The translations under genes were made by a program, and so were the position numbers. A model generated the notes under the pieces. The model was not told the origin of the DNA. It made no database searches and was given only the letters and a program-made list of their open reading frames with translations. 64,000 bases of DNA from NCBI RefSeq assembly GCF_030295425.1, contig NZ_AP027081.1, forward strand, positions 2,420,965-2,484,964, written 5' to 3'. Source of the DNA: Mesoterricola sediminis. GTDB taxonomy: Bacteria > Acidobacteriota > Holophagae > Holophagales > Holophagaceae. Numbering within the stretch: position 1 is the stretch's first letter; every line of letters starts with the position of its first letter. Of the stretch, positions 8,751 to 18,188 are shown in pieces.

Positions 8751-11164
8751 CGGACCAGCCTCAGCACGTCGGAGAGGACGCCGGCGGCCGTCACCGCCCC
8801 GCCCGCGCCGTAGCCCCGCACCACCATGGGGTGGGGGCTGTAGCGTTCGGTGAGGAAGGCGTAGGCGTTCTCGCCCCCCTTGACTCCGGCCAGGGCATGG
8901 CCCGCGTCCACGGCGGTGAGCCCCACCCGCGCCCCCTCGGGCGTGATGGACCCCAGGTAGCGCAGGATGCCGCCCTCCGCCGCGCGGCGCGCGAAGGCCG
9001 CGTCCAGCTCCGGCAGCCGCGCCATGAAGGCGTCCACGCTGCCCGAGGCGTCGAAGTCCGCGGGCAGCAGGCCCTCCACCGCCACGTCGGCCAGTTCCAG
9101 CTCCAGCCCGATCTCCCGGGCCAGGATGAGGAGCTTCCGGGCCACGTCCATGCCGCTCAGGTCGTCCCGGGGGTCGGGCTCGGTGAAGCCCTGGGCCCGG
9201 GCCTGGGCCACGGCCCGGCTCAGGGGCACGCCTTCGCCCAGGAGGCCGAGGATGTAGGAGAGGGAGCCGGAGAGCACTCCCTCGAAGCGGAGAACCCGGT
9301 CCCCGGTCTTCACGAGGTTCTGGAGGGTGTCGATGACCGGAAGGCCCGCGCCCACGTTGGTCTCGTAGAGGAACTTGCGGGCGTGGCGCCGGCAGAGGTC
9401 CCGCAGCCCCCGGTAGAAGGCGGCGCCGGAGCTGTTGGCCTTCTTGTTGGCCGCGACCAGGTGCAGGCCCGCCTCCAGGATCTCCGGGTAGCGCGCGGCG
9501 AGCGCCTCGCTCGTGGTGCAGTCCACGAAGACCGGGACCACGGGGCGCTCGGCGCGCACCTCCGCGAGCACCGCGTCCAGGCTGGTGGGGACGCCCCCCG
9601 CCGCCAGGTCCTCCCGCCAGGTCTCCAGGGAGGGGTCGCCGAGCATCCGCCGGCCGTTGGCGACGCGGCGGACCCGCAGGTCGATGCCCTCCTCGCGGAA
9701 CTTGGGCTGCTGCTGCCGGATCTGGTCCAGGAGCCAACCGCCCACGTTCCCTGCCCCGAACAGGTAGAGGTCGAGGGTGCCCCGGGTCCCGAAGAACCGG
9801 CGGTGCACGTGGGGCATCACCCGGCGCGCGTCCTCCTCCCGGACGACGGCGGAGATGATGCGCTCGCTGCTGCCCTGGGCGATGGCGGCCACGTTGCAGT
9901 CGACCTCCCCCAGGGCGTCGAAGAAGGTCCCGGCGAGTCCGGGGCGGGTGCGCATGCCGTCGCCGACCACGCTGAGGATGGAGAGGCCCTCCTGGCGCTC
10001 CACCGCCTCCACGATGCCCGCGGCGCGCTCGGCCCGGAAGGCCTCCTCCAGGATGCGCACGCCCTGGTCCCCGTCCTCGCGGCGCAGCCCGAGGCAGATG
10101 GAGAGCTCCGACGAGCACTGGCTGATGAAGACCACGGACAGGTCCCGCCGCGCCAGGGCGCTGAAGGCGCGGGAGGCCATGCCCGGCACCCCGGCCATGC
10201 CGGGGCCCGTCACGTTGAGCAGGACGATGGAGGGCAGGAAGGAGACGCCCCGGACCCCGCCCGGCGGGGCCGCCACGCCGTCCCGCACGAGGGTGCCGGG
10301 GTGGCCGGGCTCGAGGGTGCTGAGCACGCGGATGGGGATGCCCCGATCCCGCACCGGGGCGATGGTCTTGGGGTGGAGGACCTTGGAGCCGAAGAAGGCC
10401 AGCTCCATGGCCTCCTCGAAGCTGACCTCCGGCAGGGAGAAGGCCTCGGGCACGAGGCGGGGGTCGGCGCTGAAGACCCCCGCCACGTCGGTCCAGATCT
10501 CGACCAGGTCCGCGTCCAAGGCCGCCCCGGCCAGGGCCGCCGTGTAGTCGGAGCCGCCCCGGCCCAGGCAGAGGGTGCGCCCCTGCGCGTCCCCCCCGAA
10601 GAACCCCGGCAGCACCAGCAGCCGCTCCGCGCCCTCCCGCAGGGGCTGCAGCCGGTCGCGGATGTCCTGGACGCGGGGCCGGGCCTCCATGGGATCCCCC
10701 TCCAGGACGATGAACCGGCGGGGATCCAGGAGGCGCGGGCCGAGGCCGGCGGCGTCCAGGAGCGCCGCGAGCACGGCGCAGGAGGCCCGCTCCCCCAGGC
10801 AGGCGAGGTTCGCGGTGACCGTGGGGGACCGCTCGCCCACCAGGGCCACCCCCTGCAGGATGCGGCCCGCCTCGTCGCCCAGTCCGGCCAGGTCCCGGCG
10901 CAGGGCCGGGGCCTCCCCCAGTTCGGGGCGGAGCTCCTCCACCAGGTCCAGGTGGCGCTGGAGGAAGGTTCCGGCCGCGGCCTCCCCCCCCGCCAGCAGC
11001 AGGTCGGTGACCCCCGCGAGGGCCGAGGCCACGAGGCAGACGCGACGGGCCGGCAGGGCCGCGGCGACCAGGCCCGCCACGGTCCGCATGCGCGCGGCGT
11101 CCCGGACGCTGGTGCCTCCGAACTTCATGACGTGGAGGCGGTCGTGGCGGTTGGACTGGGTCAT
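8747..11164 (-). CDS. thrA: Bifunctional aspartokinase / homoserine dehydrogenase
   Basis: Carries the first and third steps from aspartate to homoserine. 805 residues, typical of fused ThrA. The kinase domain starts at [12 protein letters not shown] (residues about 12-290) with [11 protein letters not shown] as the catalytic region; two ACT-type regulatory domains follow (about 310-465, with [13 protein letters not shown]), and the dehydrogenase starts at [14 protein letters not shown] with [11 protein letters not shown] and the catalytic region near [10 protein letters not shown]. The ACT domains imply feedback control, presumably by threonine. The ATG is preceded by GAGG and sits 20 bases after the attenuator hairpin. 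Confidence 0.96.
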   Translation of the reverse strand: MTQSNRHDRLHVMKFGGTSVRDAARMRTVAGLVAAALPARRVCLVASALAGVTDLLLAGGEAAAGTFLQRHLDLVEELRPELGEAPALRRDLAGLGDEAGRILQGVALVGERSPTVTANLACLGERASCAVLAALLDAAGLGPRLLDPRRFIVLEGDPMEARPRVQDIRDRLQPLREGAERLLVLPGFFGGDAQGRTLCLGRGGSDYTAALAGAALDADLVEIWTDVAGVFSADPRLVPEAFSLPEVSFEEAMELAFFGSKVLHPKTIAPVRDRGIPIRVLSTLEPGHPGTLVRDGVAAPPGGVRGVSFLPSIVLLNVTGPGMAGVPGMASRAFSALARRDLSVVFISQCSSELSICLGLRREDGDQGVRILEEAFRAERAAGIVEAVERQEGLSILSVVGDGMRTRPGLAGTFFDALGEVDCNVAAIAQGSSERIISAVVREEDARRVMPHVHRRFFGTRGTLDLYLFGAGNVGGWLLDQIRQQQPKFREEGIDLRVRRVANGRRMLGDPSLETWREDLAAGGVPTSLDAVLAEVRAERPVVPVFVDCTTSEALAARYPEILEAGLHLVAANKKANSSGAAFYRGLRDLCRRHARKFLYETNVGAGLPVIDTLQNLVKTGDRVLRFEGVLSGSLSYILGLLGEGVPLSRAVAQARAQGFTEPDPRDDLSGMDVARKLLILAREIGLELELADVAVEGLLPADFDASGSVDAFMARLPELDAAFARRAAEGGILRYLGSITPEGARVGLTAVDAGHALAGVKGGENAYAFLTERYSPHPMVVRGYGAGGAVTAAGVLSDVLRLVR

Positions 11165-11184
11165 GGGAACCTCGGGCCTGGACG

Positions 11185-11213
11185 AAAAAGCCCCGCGGCC
11201 GGAGCTGCGGGGC
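11185..11213 (-). terminator. Attenuator hairpin of the thr operon
   Basis: On the minus strand GCCCCGC (11213-11207) and GCGGGGC (11196-11190) form a perfect 7-bp stem with a 10-base loop, followed at once by TTTTT (11189-11185). This is an intrinsic terminator placed between the leader peptide and thrA, 20 bases before the thrA start. Confidence 0.85.
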
Positions 11214-11253
11214 GGTATCTGGGGGAAGCGCTGATCCTTAGGAGACCGCCCGC
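11207..11253 (-). promoter_or_regulatory. Antiterminator pairing of the thr attenuator
   Basis: GCGGGCGGT at 11253-11245, inside the last codons of the leader peptide, can pair with ACCGCCCCGC at 11216-11207 with one bulged C. The second segment contains the 5' arm of the terminator, so the two structures exclude each other. A ribosome waiting at the leader stop codon (11240-11238) would cover the first segment and allow termination; one stalled at the Thr codons further upstream would leave it free. Confidence 0.7.
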
Positions 11254-11360
11254 GCGCCGATGGGCCGACCGGTGGTGGTCGTGATCAGCATGCCCATGCC
11301 CATGCCCTGCCGGCCCGTCCAGGACGGGGCGATGCGGGGGACGGCGGGCCGGGGGCTCAT
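11238..11360 (-). CDS. thrL: thr operon leader peptide
   Basis: A 40-codon frame starting [12 protein letters not shown] and ending with [22 protein letters not shown]. The control region has four consecutive Thr codons (11282-11271), preceded by Ile, Leu and three Met codons alternating with Gly. This is the composition expected of a sensor for threonine-family aminoacyl-tRNAs, compare the Thr/Ile-rich thrL of enterobacteria. The start at 11360 has GGTGGAG close upstream; a shorter version starting at one of the Met codons (11303) is also possible. It is followed by the antiterminator/terminator pair. Assignment rests on composition plus position. Confidence 0.75.
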   Translation of the reverse strand: MSPRPAVPRIAPSWTGRQGMGMGMLITTTTGRPIGARAVS

Positions 11361-11366
11361 GGCTCC

Positions 11367-11395
11367 ACCATCGCGGATTTCCCCCCCCCGGTCAA
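11367..11395 (-). promoter_or_regulatory. Candidate thr operon promoter
   Basis: TTGACC (11395-11390) followed after 17 bases by GATGGT (11372-11367). The -35 is good and the -10 poor. If correct, transcription would start near the first leader ATG, which would favour the shorter leader start. Confidence 0.3.
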
Positions 11396-11455
11396 CCCGC
11401 GGCCTCGCCTGGCGGCTCCCCATTGCGATTTCGAATGCCCCCATTCAGCCCGGGG

Positions 11456-11484
11456 TTGACAGGCGGCGCCCCGGGGGCGAAGCA
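11456..11484 (+). promoter_or_regulatory. Candidate promoter for the iron-sulfur protein gene
   Basis: A consensus -35 TTGACA (11456-11461) with a 17-base spacer leads to a poor -10 (GAAGCA, 11479-11484) that touches the first ATG. If used, translation might start at the later ATG (11514). It is divergent from the candidate thr promoter about 60 bases away. Confidence 0.3.
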
Positions 11485-12806
11485 TGAAAACATCCACTTC
11501 CAGCAGCGCGGCCATGTCCCACATCGCCCTCAAGGATAGCTACCTCGCCCTTTCGGAGCGCCTGAACCGCTTCCCCCAGGGCGCCCCGCCGTCGGAGCTG
11601 CTCTTCCGGATCCTGGAGACGCTCTTCAGCCCCGAGGAGGCGGCCCTCGTGGCCCAGCTGCCCATCCGCCCCTTCTCGGCGGCCGCCGCGGCCCGGATCT
11701 GGAAGCGGCCCGTGGCGGAGGCCGAGGGCGTCCTGGAGGCCCTGGCCTCCCGCGGCATGCTCCTGGACATGGAATCGGAAGGGCGCCGGACCTTCGTGCT
11801 GCCGCCGCCCATGGCGGGCTTCTTCGAATTCTCCATGATGCGCGTCGGCAACGGCTACGACCAGAAGCTGCTGGCGGAGCTGTTCCACGCCTACCTCAAC
11901 GAGGAGGAGGACTTCGTCCGCAACCTCTTCGCCGGCGGCGAGACCCAGCTGGGACGCGTGTTCGTCGACGAGGGCCCCCTGGCCCGGGAACCCGGCCTGG
12001 AGGTGCTGGACTACGAGCGCGCCTCGGAGGTGGTGAAGGGCGCCGCCCACATGGGCGTGGGCACCTGCTACTGCCGCCACAAGATGAGCCACCTCGGCAA
12101 GGCCTGCGACGCCCCCATGGACATCTGCATGACCTTCGGGGGCACGGCCCAGTCCCTGGTGAAGCACGGCATCGCCCGGCGCGTGGACGCGGCCGAAGGC
12201 CTCGACCTGCTCCAGCAGGCCCGGGAGCGGGGCCTGGTCCAGTTCGGCGAGAACGTGCGCAGCAAGGTCGCCTTCATCTGCAACTGCTGCGGCTGCTGCT
12301 GCGAGGCCCTCCTCGCCGCCAAGCGCTTCGCGTGGCTGCACCCGGTGGCCACCACGAACGTCATCCCCGAGGTGGACGGCGCGGCCTGCGACGGCTGCGG
12401 CAAGTGCGTCACCGCCTGCCCCGTGGAGGCCATGGGCCTCGTTTCCGCCGGAGACCCCCACCGCCGCGGCCGGCGCAAGGCCCGGCTGGACCCCGACCTC
12501 TGCCTGGGCTGCGGCGTCTGCGCCCGCGCCTGCGCCCGGGGCCGGATCCGCCTCCGTCCCCGCCCCGTCCGGGTCCTCACCCCCGCGACCACCGCCCACC
12601 GCGCCGTGGTGATGGCCATCGAGCGCGGCGGCCTCCAGCACCTCATCTTCGACAACCGCGCCCAGTGGAATCACCGCGCCATGGCCGCGATCCTCGGCGC
12701 CATCCTGGCCCTGCCCCCCGTGAAGCGCGCCCTGGCGAGCCGCCAGATGAAGTCCATCTACCTGGACCGCCTCCTGGCCTCCCATCCGCCGGCGCGCCGG
12801 GACTGA
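11484..12806 (+). CDS. Di-cluster 4Fe-4S protein with winged-helix-like N-terminus
   Basis: 440 residues. Residues about 25-100 look like a winged-helix region (ILETLFSPEEAALVAQLP then VAEAEGVLEALASRGML). A cysteine-rich middle has GTCYCRHKMSHLGKACDAP and the unusual CNCCGCCCEAL. Two ferredoxin motifs follow: CDGCGKCVTACP and CLGCGVCARAC, each fitting one 4Fe-4S cluster. The C-terminus is basic and helical. Such proteins occur in anaerobes next to redox enzymes, but none is adjacent here, so the role (electron carrier or redox-linked regulator) is open. A second in-frame ATG at 11514 could be the true start. Divergent from the thr leader. Confidence 0.8.
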   Translation: MKTSTSSSAAMSHIALKDSYLALSERLNRFPQGAPPSELLFRILETLFSPEEAALVAQLPIRPFSAAAAARIWKRPVAEAEGVLEALASRGMLLDMESEGRRTFVLPPPMAGFFEFSMMRVGNGYDQKLLAELFHAYLNEEEDFVRNLFAGGETQLGRVFVDEGPLAREPGLEVLDYERASEVVKGAAHMGVGTCYCRHKMSHLGKACDAPMDICMTFGGTAQSLVKHGIARRVDAAEGLDLLQQARERGLVQFGENVRSKVAFICNCCGCCCEALLAAKRFAWLHPVATTNVIPEVDGAACDGCGKCVTACPVEAMGLVSAGDPHRRGRRKARLDPDLCLGCGVCARACARGRIRLRPRPVRVLTPATTAHRAVVMAIERGGLQHLIFDNRAQWNHRAMAAILGAILALPPVKRALASRQMKSIYLDRLLASHPPARRD

Positions 12807-12990
12807 CCGCCACGGCTGGCGCCCCTGCAGGTGGGGCCTAGGAGGCCATCCGGAGGGTCTCCGCCCAGCGCGCGAGTTCAGGAGCCCGGCCAAAGAAGCG
12901 TCCGTGTCCCGGACCCCGCGGCGCGGACGTCCGGGACCCGTTCGATCACGCGGAACGGCAAGGGGAGGACCCGGTGTCCGGATTCATGAC

Positions 12991-13050
12991 TTACCCTGGT
13001 CAGCACGAAGGCTTGGAACAAGGGGGTTCCGGTGATTCGATCAACCGGCC
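12991..13050 (+). repeat. 60-bp dispersed palindromic repeat, copy A
   Basis: Begins TTACCCTGGTCAGCACGAAGG and ends directly at the stop codon of the chemoreceptor gene on the minus strand. The middle forms a hairpin (TGGAAC/GTTCCG, one G-U pair). It matches the copy at 21754-21813 at about 45 of 60 positions, including an uninterrupted 17 bases. A third copy is at 20422-20481 in the opposite orientation. Relative to the gene upstream, all three copies have the same orientation. Confidence 0.75.
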
Positions 13051-14640
13051 CTAGACCTTGAACCCCGCGACCACGTGGCGCAGGCCTTCGGCCACGGAGG
13101 CGAGGTCGTCGGAGGTCTTGGTGATCTCGGAGACGGTTGCGCTCAGCTCCTGGGTGGCGGAGGCGTTCTGGGCCAGGCGATCGGTGGTCTGGCTCATGCG
13201 CTCGGCGACGTCCCGGCTGGTCTCGGCCTGGGACTGGCTGAGGGCGCCGATCTCCTGGATGCTGGCGGCGATGGTGTCGATGCGGGCGCGGATGGCCTCC
13301 AGGTTCTGGAGGGTGGTGCGCACGCCCTGTTCCCCGCCGGCCACGGCCTCCTGGGACCGCTCGTTGAGGTGGGCGATCTCCTGGGCCGCGCTGCGGGACC
13401 GCTCGGCGAGCTTGCGGACCTCCTCGGCCACCACCGCGAAACCCTTGCCCAGGTTGCCGGCCTTGGCGGCCTCGATGGCGGCGTTGAGGGAGAGCAGGTT
13501 GGTCTGGCGCGCGATCTCCTGGATCACCTGGACGGCCCGCAGGACCTGCCCGGCGGCGTCGCGGATCTCCTCCATGCCCCGGGACGCGGCCTGGCCGGCC
13601 TCGGCGCCGCGGGAGGTGTCGTCCACCGCCTCCCGGCTCTGGCCGGCGGTGGCCTGGGTCCGCTGCCGCATGGCCTCGACGTTGCCGTTCAGCTCCTCCA
13701 TGGCCCGGGAGACCTGGAGGCCCGCGTCCCGCAGGCCCTCGCTGACCCGGGCGATGTCGTGGACGGCCCGGGCCATTTCCTGGGACGTGGCGGCCAGTTC
13801 GGCGCTGCCGGAGGCCACCCGGTCGGAGAAGGCGGCGATGTCCGTCACCGTGTCGCGCATCTTGTGGTTGTATGCGTTGAACGCCTCGGCGGCCTCGCCG
13901 ATCTCGTCCCGGCTCTCCACGGCGATGGCCTTGGAGAGGTCGCTGTCCCGCAGGCCCTGCACGAGCTGCCGGATGGGGCGGACCATGGCCTGGGCCCGCC
14001 GCTGGCTGAACCACGCCGCGAGGGCCGCGACCAGCAGCGTCGCGCCCAGGACCACATAGGAGATGCGCCACATGAGCACGTCGATGTCGTCGAGGTAGAC
14101 GCCCGCCCCGATGACCCAGTCCCACTCGCGCACGCGCTTGGCGTAGGCGGACTTGGGGAAGAGGCCCTCCTTGCCGATCTTGGCGAAGGGGTAGTCGTAG
14201 TAGGTCCCGGCCGGATCCTCGGAGCCCGCGCGCAGGGCGCGCACGATCGTGAGGGTCGCGGGGGGGAGCTGCTCGGGGGCCTTGTTCTCGAACTGGGGCG
14301 CCGAGGGGAGCACGAGGATCACGTGGCTGGGCCCGTGGATGAAGAGGTAGTTGCTGCCCTCGAACCGGGCCGCGCGGACCAGGTCCTTGGCGCGGCGCTG
14401 GGCCTCGTCCAGGGGGAGGCGGCCCTCCTGGGCCTCCCGGGCGAGGGCGGTCACCTGGGACTGGACGGTCTCCACCACGTTGCGGAGGCCCTCCTTCTTG
14501 GCGCGGAGGAGGTCCGTGCGCACCTTGGGCAGGATGAAGCCCGCGACGACGAGCACGAACAGCACGACGGGGATCATGGCGGTGGTGAAGACCTTCCCCG
14601 CCAGGGAACGGAGGTAGGAACGGCTTGCTTCCATGGCCAT
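13051..14640 (-). CDS. Methyl-accepting chemotaxis protein with cache sensor
   Basis: 529-residue chemoreceptor. Membrane helix near residues 18-40 ([17 protein letters not shown]), then a periplasmic single-cache (sCache_2-type) domain about 45-190, recognisable from [16 protein letters not shown] and [21 protein letters not shown] plus [16 protein letters not shown] second helix ([15 protein letters not shown]), HAMP linker and signalling domain follow, with the hairpin at [20 protein letters not shown]. Caches of this type bind small organic acids in characterised receptors; the ligand here is unknown. Start supported by AGGAGAG seven bases before the ATG. The stop codon abuts a dispersed repeat. 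Confidence 0.93.
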   Translation of the reverse strand: MAMEASRSYLRSLAGKVFTTAMIPVVLFVLVVAGFILPKVRTDLLRAKKEGLRNVVETVQSQVTALAREAQEGRLPLDEAQRRAKDLVRAARFEGSNYLFIHGPSHVILVLPSAPQFENKAPEQLPPATLTIVRALRAGSEDPAGTYYDYPFAKIGKEGLFPKSAYAKRVREWDWVIGAGVYLDDIDVLMWRISYVVLGATLLVAALAAWFSQRRAQAMVRPIRQLVQGLRDSDLSKAIAVESRDEIGEAAEAFNAYNHKMRDTVTDIAAFSDRVASGSAELAATSQEMARAVHDIARVSEGLRDAGLQVSRAMEELNGNVEAMRQRTQATAGQSREAVDDTSRGAEAGQAASRGMEEIRDAAGQVLRAVQVIQEIARQTNLLSLNAAIEAAKAGNLGKGFAVVAEEVRKLAERSRSAAQEIAHLNERSQEAVAGGEQGVRTTLQNLEAIRARIDTIAASIQEIGALSQSQAETSRDVAERMSQTTDRLAQNASATQELSATVSEITKTSDDLASVAEGLRHVVAGFKV

Positions 14641-14718
14641 GGCGCTCTCCTGTCGGGGTTGGACCGGAGTTTACACGCTTGTGACCTGTTTCCAGCGGAA
14701 AAAGGGCGCCTAGGGGGA

Positions 14719-15585
14719 TCAGGCCCGGCGATGCCGCCGAACCCGCCGTTTGACCACCGGTTCCGGCCCCTCGACCCAACGGCGGATGCGGTCGGCGTCG
14801 TCGAACCGGGAATGGGGGCCGTTGGCGTCCAGGAGGACGATGAGGAGCGGGCGGTGCCCGACCTGGGCCTGCATCACGAGGCACTGGCCCGATTCCTCGA
14901 TGAAGCCGGTCTTGGAGAGCCCGATGCGCCAGCGGGAGCTCTGGAGGAGGGCGTTGGTGTTGTGGAAGCGGATGGGGCCCCGGCGGCCGGCCACCTCGGC
15001 CTGCTCCCGGGTGCTGCAGGCCCGGATGACGGGGTAGTGGGCCGCGGCGTCGACGATGCGGGCCATCTCCTTGGCGGAGGCCACGTTGCCCGAGGACAGG
15101 CCGGCGGGGTCGATGAACCGGGCGCTGCCCAGGCCCAGGGCCCGGGCCTTGGCGTTCATGGCCGCCACGAAGACGCCCATGCCGCCCGGGAAGGTGCGGC
15201 CGAGGGCGTGGGCCGCCCGGTTTTCGCTGGCCATGAGGGCCAGGGTGAGGGCCTCCTGGCGGGTGAGGGGGGTGCCCACGGGGAGCCGGCTCCGGCTGTG
15301 CCGGAGGGTGTCCTTGTCCTCCTCCAGGATGGTGAGGGGGGCCTGCAGGTCCACCTTGGCGTCCAGGAGGACCATGGCCGTGACCAGCTTGGTCAAGGAG
15401 GCCACGGGGACCACGTCGTCGGCGCGCTTGGCCAGGAGGGCCTCGCCGGTCCGCTGGTCCTGCACGATCACCGAGGCCGCCCGCAACCGGGGGCCCGGGG
15501 CCGCCTGGACCAGGGTCAGGCCGGTCAGGGCCAGCGCGGCGACCAGCCGCGAGAAATGCATGGAAAAGCTGCGAATATGGAGCAT
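14719..15585 (-). CDS. Serine-type D-Ala-D-Ala peptidase (S11, PBP7-like)
   Basis: Periplasmic penicillin-binding-type peptidase, probably trimming peptidoglycan peptides. 288 residues from the ATG at 15585, which has GGAAGG close upstream; the ATG at 15561 is an alternative directly before the signal sequence (FSRLVAALALTGLTLVQA). The three active-site motifs are present: SxxK as SLTK, SxN as SEN (ASENRAAHAL), and KTG in LSKTGFIEE. The length and the absence of an extra C-terminal domain fit the endopeptidase branch (PbpG) rather than DacA. The C-terminus is strongly basic (KRRVRRHRRA). Divergent from the membrane protein gene at 15784. Confidence 0.9.
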   Translation of the reverse strand: MLHIRSFSMHFSRLVAALALTGLTLVQAAPGPRLRAASVIVQDQRTGEALLAKRADDVVPVASLTKLVTAMVLLDAKVDLQAPLTILEEDKDTLRHSRSRLPVGTPLTRQEALTLALMASENRAAHALGRTFPGGMGVFVAAMNAKARALGLGSARFIDPAGLSSGNVASAKEMARIVDAAAHYPVIRACSTREQAEVAGRRGPIRFHNTNALLQSSRWRIGLSKTGFIEESGQCLVMQAQVGHRPLLIVLLDANGPHSRFDDADRIRRWVEGPEPVVKRRVRRHRRA

Positions 15586-15783
15586 TGACCTTCCGGGCGG
15601 GGGGAGACGACTTGTTAAAACTGTGCCACGAACCCGGACAAACACAAACCTCCGGATGCGGTTCTCCAGGCAACCGACCCCGCGACCTCCCGACCCGTTG
15701 AGGCGGTCGGGTCGTCGGCGTCCGGTTGGCAGCGCGGTTCAAATCCCGGATACTGGCGCATCCCCTTTCCTGGAACCCGCGCC

Positions 15784-16665
15784 ATGGCCCTCCGCCCTGT
15801 CTCCCGTCTGACCAACGTCCTCCTCTGGGCCCTGGCCGCCCTCGTCATGCTCAGCGCCATCGTGTACCAGCGGCGGACCGGCCCCACCCACCCCAAGCGG
15901 GGCACCTTCACCGTGGGCGGGGCCACCCTGCCCTATCGCTTGCTGCGGAGCGGCGACAGTTTCCAGGACGCGCGCATTGCCGTGCCGGACCCGGGCGGAC
16001 GCACCGCCGGCACGCTGCTCTACCGGCGGTTCAAGACGGCCGATCCCTTCACGACCCTGCCCCTCCGGGCGGAGACCCGGGACGGCCGCCGGGAGCTGGC
16101 CGCGTACCTGCCTGCCCAGCCCGCCGCCGGCAAGCTGGAGTACCTGATCCGCCTCGAGGGGCCCACGGGCACCCTGGGCCTGCCCACGGACGGCGAGGCC
16201 GTCGTCATCCGCTTCAAGGACCGGGTGCCCACCCCCCTGCTCATCGCCCATGTGGCTCTCATGTTCGTGGGGGTGCTCATCGGGGTCCGCGCGGGCCTGG
16301 CCGCCCTCCACGGCTGCGCCGACATGGCCGCCCACGCCTGGGCCACCCTCCTGTGCCTGACCGCCGGCGGCCTGGTCCTGGGCCCCTTCGTCCAGAAGTA
16401 CGCCTTCGGCGCCTTCTGGACGGGCTTCCCCTTCGGCGGGGACCTCACCGACAACAAGACGCTCCTCATGTGGGGCGCCTGGGTCCTGGCCTGCGCCGTC
16501 CTGCGCCTGGGCCGGGCGGGCCTTGCGCGCATGGCCGTGACCCTGGCCTTCCTGGGCATGCTCGTGGTGTACGTCATCCCCCACAGCGCCCGGGGCAGCG
16601 AGCTGGACTACGCCAAGCTCGATCAGGGGGTGGCGGCCGCCGAGGCCATCCGCACCGGCCGGTAG
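15784..16665 (+). CDS. Integral membrane protein of unknown function
   Basis: 293 residues. One membrane helix at residues 12-28 (VLLWALAALVMLSAIVY), an extracytoplasmic beta-rich region of about 110 residues (TFTVGGATLPYRLLRSGDS to VIRFKDRVP), and then four helices (LLIAHVALMFVGVLIGV; WATLLCLTAGGLVLGPF; LLMWGAWVLACAVL; MAVTLAFLGMLVVYVIP). I do not recognise the family. The architecture, a small outside domain carried between membrane helices, would fit a sensor or assembly factor. A clean GC3-biased frame; the upstream 198 bases carry no other gene. Confidence 0.7.
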   Translation: MALRPVSRLTNVLLWALAALVMLSAIVYQRRTGPTHPKRGTFTVGGATLPYRLLRSGDSFQDARIAVPDPGGRTAGTLLYRRFKTADPFTTLPLRAETRDGRRELAAYLPAQPAAGKLEYLIRLEGPTGTLGLPTDGEAVVIRFKDRVPTPLLIAHVALMFVGVLIGVRAGLAALHGCADMAAHAWATLLCLTAGGLVLGPFVQKYAFGAFWTGFPFGGDLTDNKTLLMWGAWVLACAVLRLGRAGLARMAVTLAFLGMLVVYVIPHSARGSELDYAKLDQGVAAAEAIRTGR

Positions 16666-16718
16666 GGCTCCGTACAGGCCAGGTCCCCGCGGGCGCCGCG
16701 GGGACCTGGGAGCCGGGT

Positions 16719-17939
16719 TCAGAAGGAGGCGACGCCGGTGGGGGCCCCGATGCCGGTGGCCCAGTCGTAGCCCGCGGCGGCGGCGAAGCCGTTGCTGCCG
16801 GACAGGATGTCCCGGTAGGGATCCGTCGTGGAGGTGAACTGGCTGTAGAGGTGGGCCAGGAAGGCGGAAGTGCTGGTCCACTTGGTGGCGCCGTTGCTCT
16901 CCGCCGCGTTCAGCATGCCCGCCATGCAGGGGGAGCTGACGCTGGTGCCGCCGAAGACCATCCAGCCGGAGTAGCCCTGGTAGCTGGTGCTGTCATAGAC
17001 GGCCACGCCGGTGGCGGGGTCGGCGTCCGAACTGATGTCGGGGGTGGTGCGCCGGGCGCCCACGCCCTTGATCCCGGTCTGGAAGGCGGGCAGGGGCACG
17101 TAGGCGCTGACGCCGCCGCCGCCGCTGGACCAGGCGGACTCGGTGGTGATCGTATAGCCGCCCGCGTCGGTGGCGACGCTGGTGCCGCCCACGGACACGA
17201 CGTAGGCGGACGCGGAGGGGTAGATGACCTGGGCGCCCGTGTCGCCGGCCGATGCGAAGAAGATCACGGACTTGTTCGTGAAGTGGCTGTCATTGGCCGT
17301 TTCGCCGGAGGTCTCGCTCCCCCCCCAGCTCATGGACACCTGGTCGCCGGGGGCGGCCAGGCTCACGGCCTTGTCCACCGCCGCGTACATGTCCGAGAAA
17401 CTGGCGGAGGCCGCCTCCACGAGGACGATCTTGGCGCCGGGGGCCATGGCGTGGGCCCACTCGATGTCCAGGGCGGCCTCCTGGGCCCAGCCGCCGTTGG
17501 CCCGGGGCTTCTTGCCGGCGGCGTAGACCACCTGGAACACCTTGTTGGCGCTGGCGGTGGCGGAGGTGCTGGTCTCGGCGGGGAGGCCGAAGTAGTTGGA
17601 GAAGACGTTGAAGTCGGCCAGGGCCGTGGGGTAGTCGTAGGCGTCGACGATGAAGATCGTGCCGGAACCGGCGGGGAGCCCCGTCCCCTTGGTGGCGGGC
17701 ACGCCGTAGAAGGTCCGCAGCTGGGCCGGCGTCATGCCGCCCTTGGGCCCCAGGCCCGCGGAGGGCTCGATGAGGATGCGGTGGTTGGTGTGGACGCGCT
17801 GGCCGGCGTCCCCCGCCTGTTCGAGGCTCGTGCCCGGGATGTACACCTTGCCCACATGCTTGCCTTCCTCCTGGGCCTGCAGGAAGCAGCCAGCGAGGCC
17901 GAGGGTGAGGAGGGTGTAGGTCAGCTTTGACGTCCGCAT
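16719..17939 (-). CDS. Sedolisin-type serine-carboxyl peptidase (S53)
   Basis: Secreted or lipid-anchored acid protease. 406 residues from the ATG at 17939 with GGAGG six bases upstream. The signal peptide ends in a lipobox-like LAGC (Cys18). The catalytic Glu and Asp lie in QEAALDIEWAH (Glu154, Asp158), the oxyanion region in FFASAGDTGAQ, the nucleophile Ser in FGGTSVSSPCMAG, and the C-terminal calcium site in RDILSGSNG and YDWATGIGAP. The prosegment is very short (about 60 residues) compared with kumamolisin-type enzymes, so activation must differ or a separate inhibitor is absent. A stand-alone gene. Confidence 0.92.
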   Translation of the reverse strand: MRTSKLTYTLLTLGLAGCFLQAQEEGKHVGKVYIPGTSLEQAGDAGQRVHTNHRILIEPSAGLGPKGGMTPAQLRTFYGVPATKGTGLPAGSGTIFIVDAYDYPTALADFNVFSNYFGLPAETSTSATASANKVFQVVYAAGKKPRANGGWAQEAALDIEWAHAMAPGAKIVLVEAASASFSDMYAAVDKAVSLAAPGDQVSMSWGGSETSGETANDSHFTNKSVIFFASAGDTGAQVIYPSASAYVVSVGGTSVATDAGGYTITTESAWSSGGGGVSAYVPLPAFQTGIKGVGARRTTPDISSDADPATGVAVYDSTSYQGYSGWMVFGGTSVSSPCMAGMLNAAESNGATKWTSTSAFLAHLYSQFTSTTDPYRDILSGSNGFAAAAGYDWATGIGAPTGVASF

Positions 17940-18188
17940 GGGCGCCTCCAGGCAGGGGTGGGGGGGAATGCCCGAACCCCCCGCGTCCGGGGGGGCGCGA
18001 GGGGTTCTCAGGGGGCATGGGAATGAACGACGCGTATGATTTCGCACCTGGTCGCCCGGGCGTCAAGACAAAATTGAGACCCAGTCGCTGTAAAAACTCC
18101 TTTATCTTCCTCCGGGGGACCGGACCGGCCCGGGGCATGCGCCCGCCAGGCCCTGTGGCATCCTGGTTCCACCCCTCCAGGAGCGATC

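Noticed and set aside
8831-11284. 817-codon plus-strand frame opposite thrA
   Set aside because: A shadow of thrA, Gly/Ala/His-rich and lacking a ribosome-binding site or any motif.
12878-15742. 954-codon minus-strand open frame
   Set aside because: It overlaps the chemoreceptor and the peptidase in another frame and consists of Gly/Pro/Arg-rich repeats without domains.
15730-15770. tRNA-like GGTTCAAATCCCGG motif
   Set aside because: The bases on either side cannot form the T-stem and no matching acceptor or anticodon arms are visible; it is a coincidental T-loop-like string.
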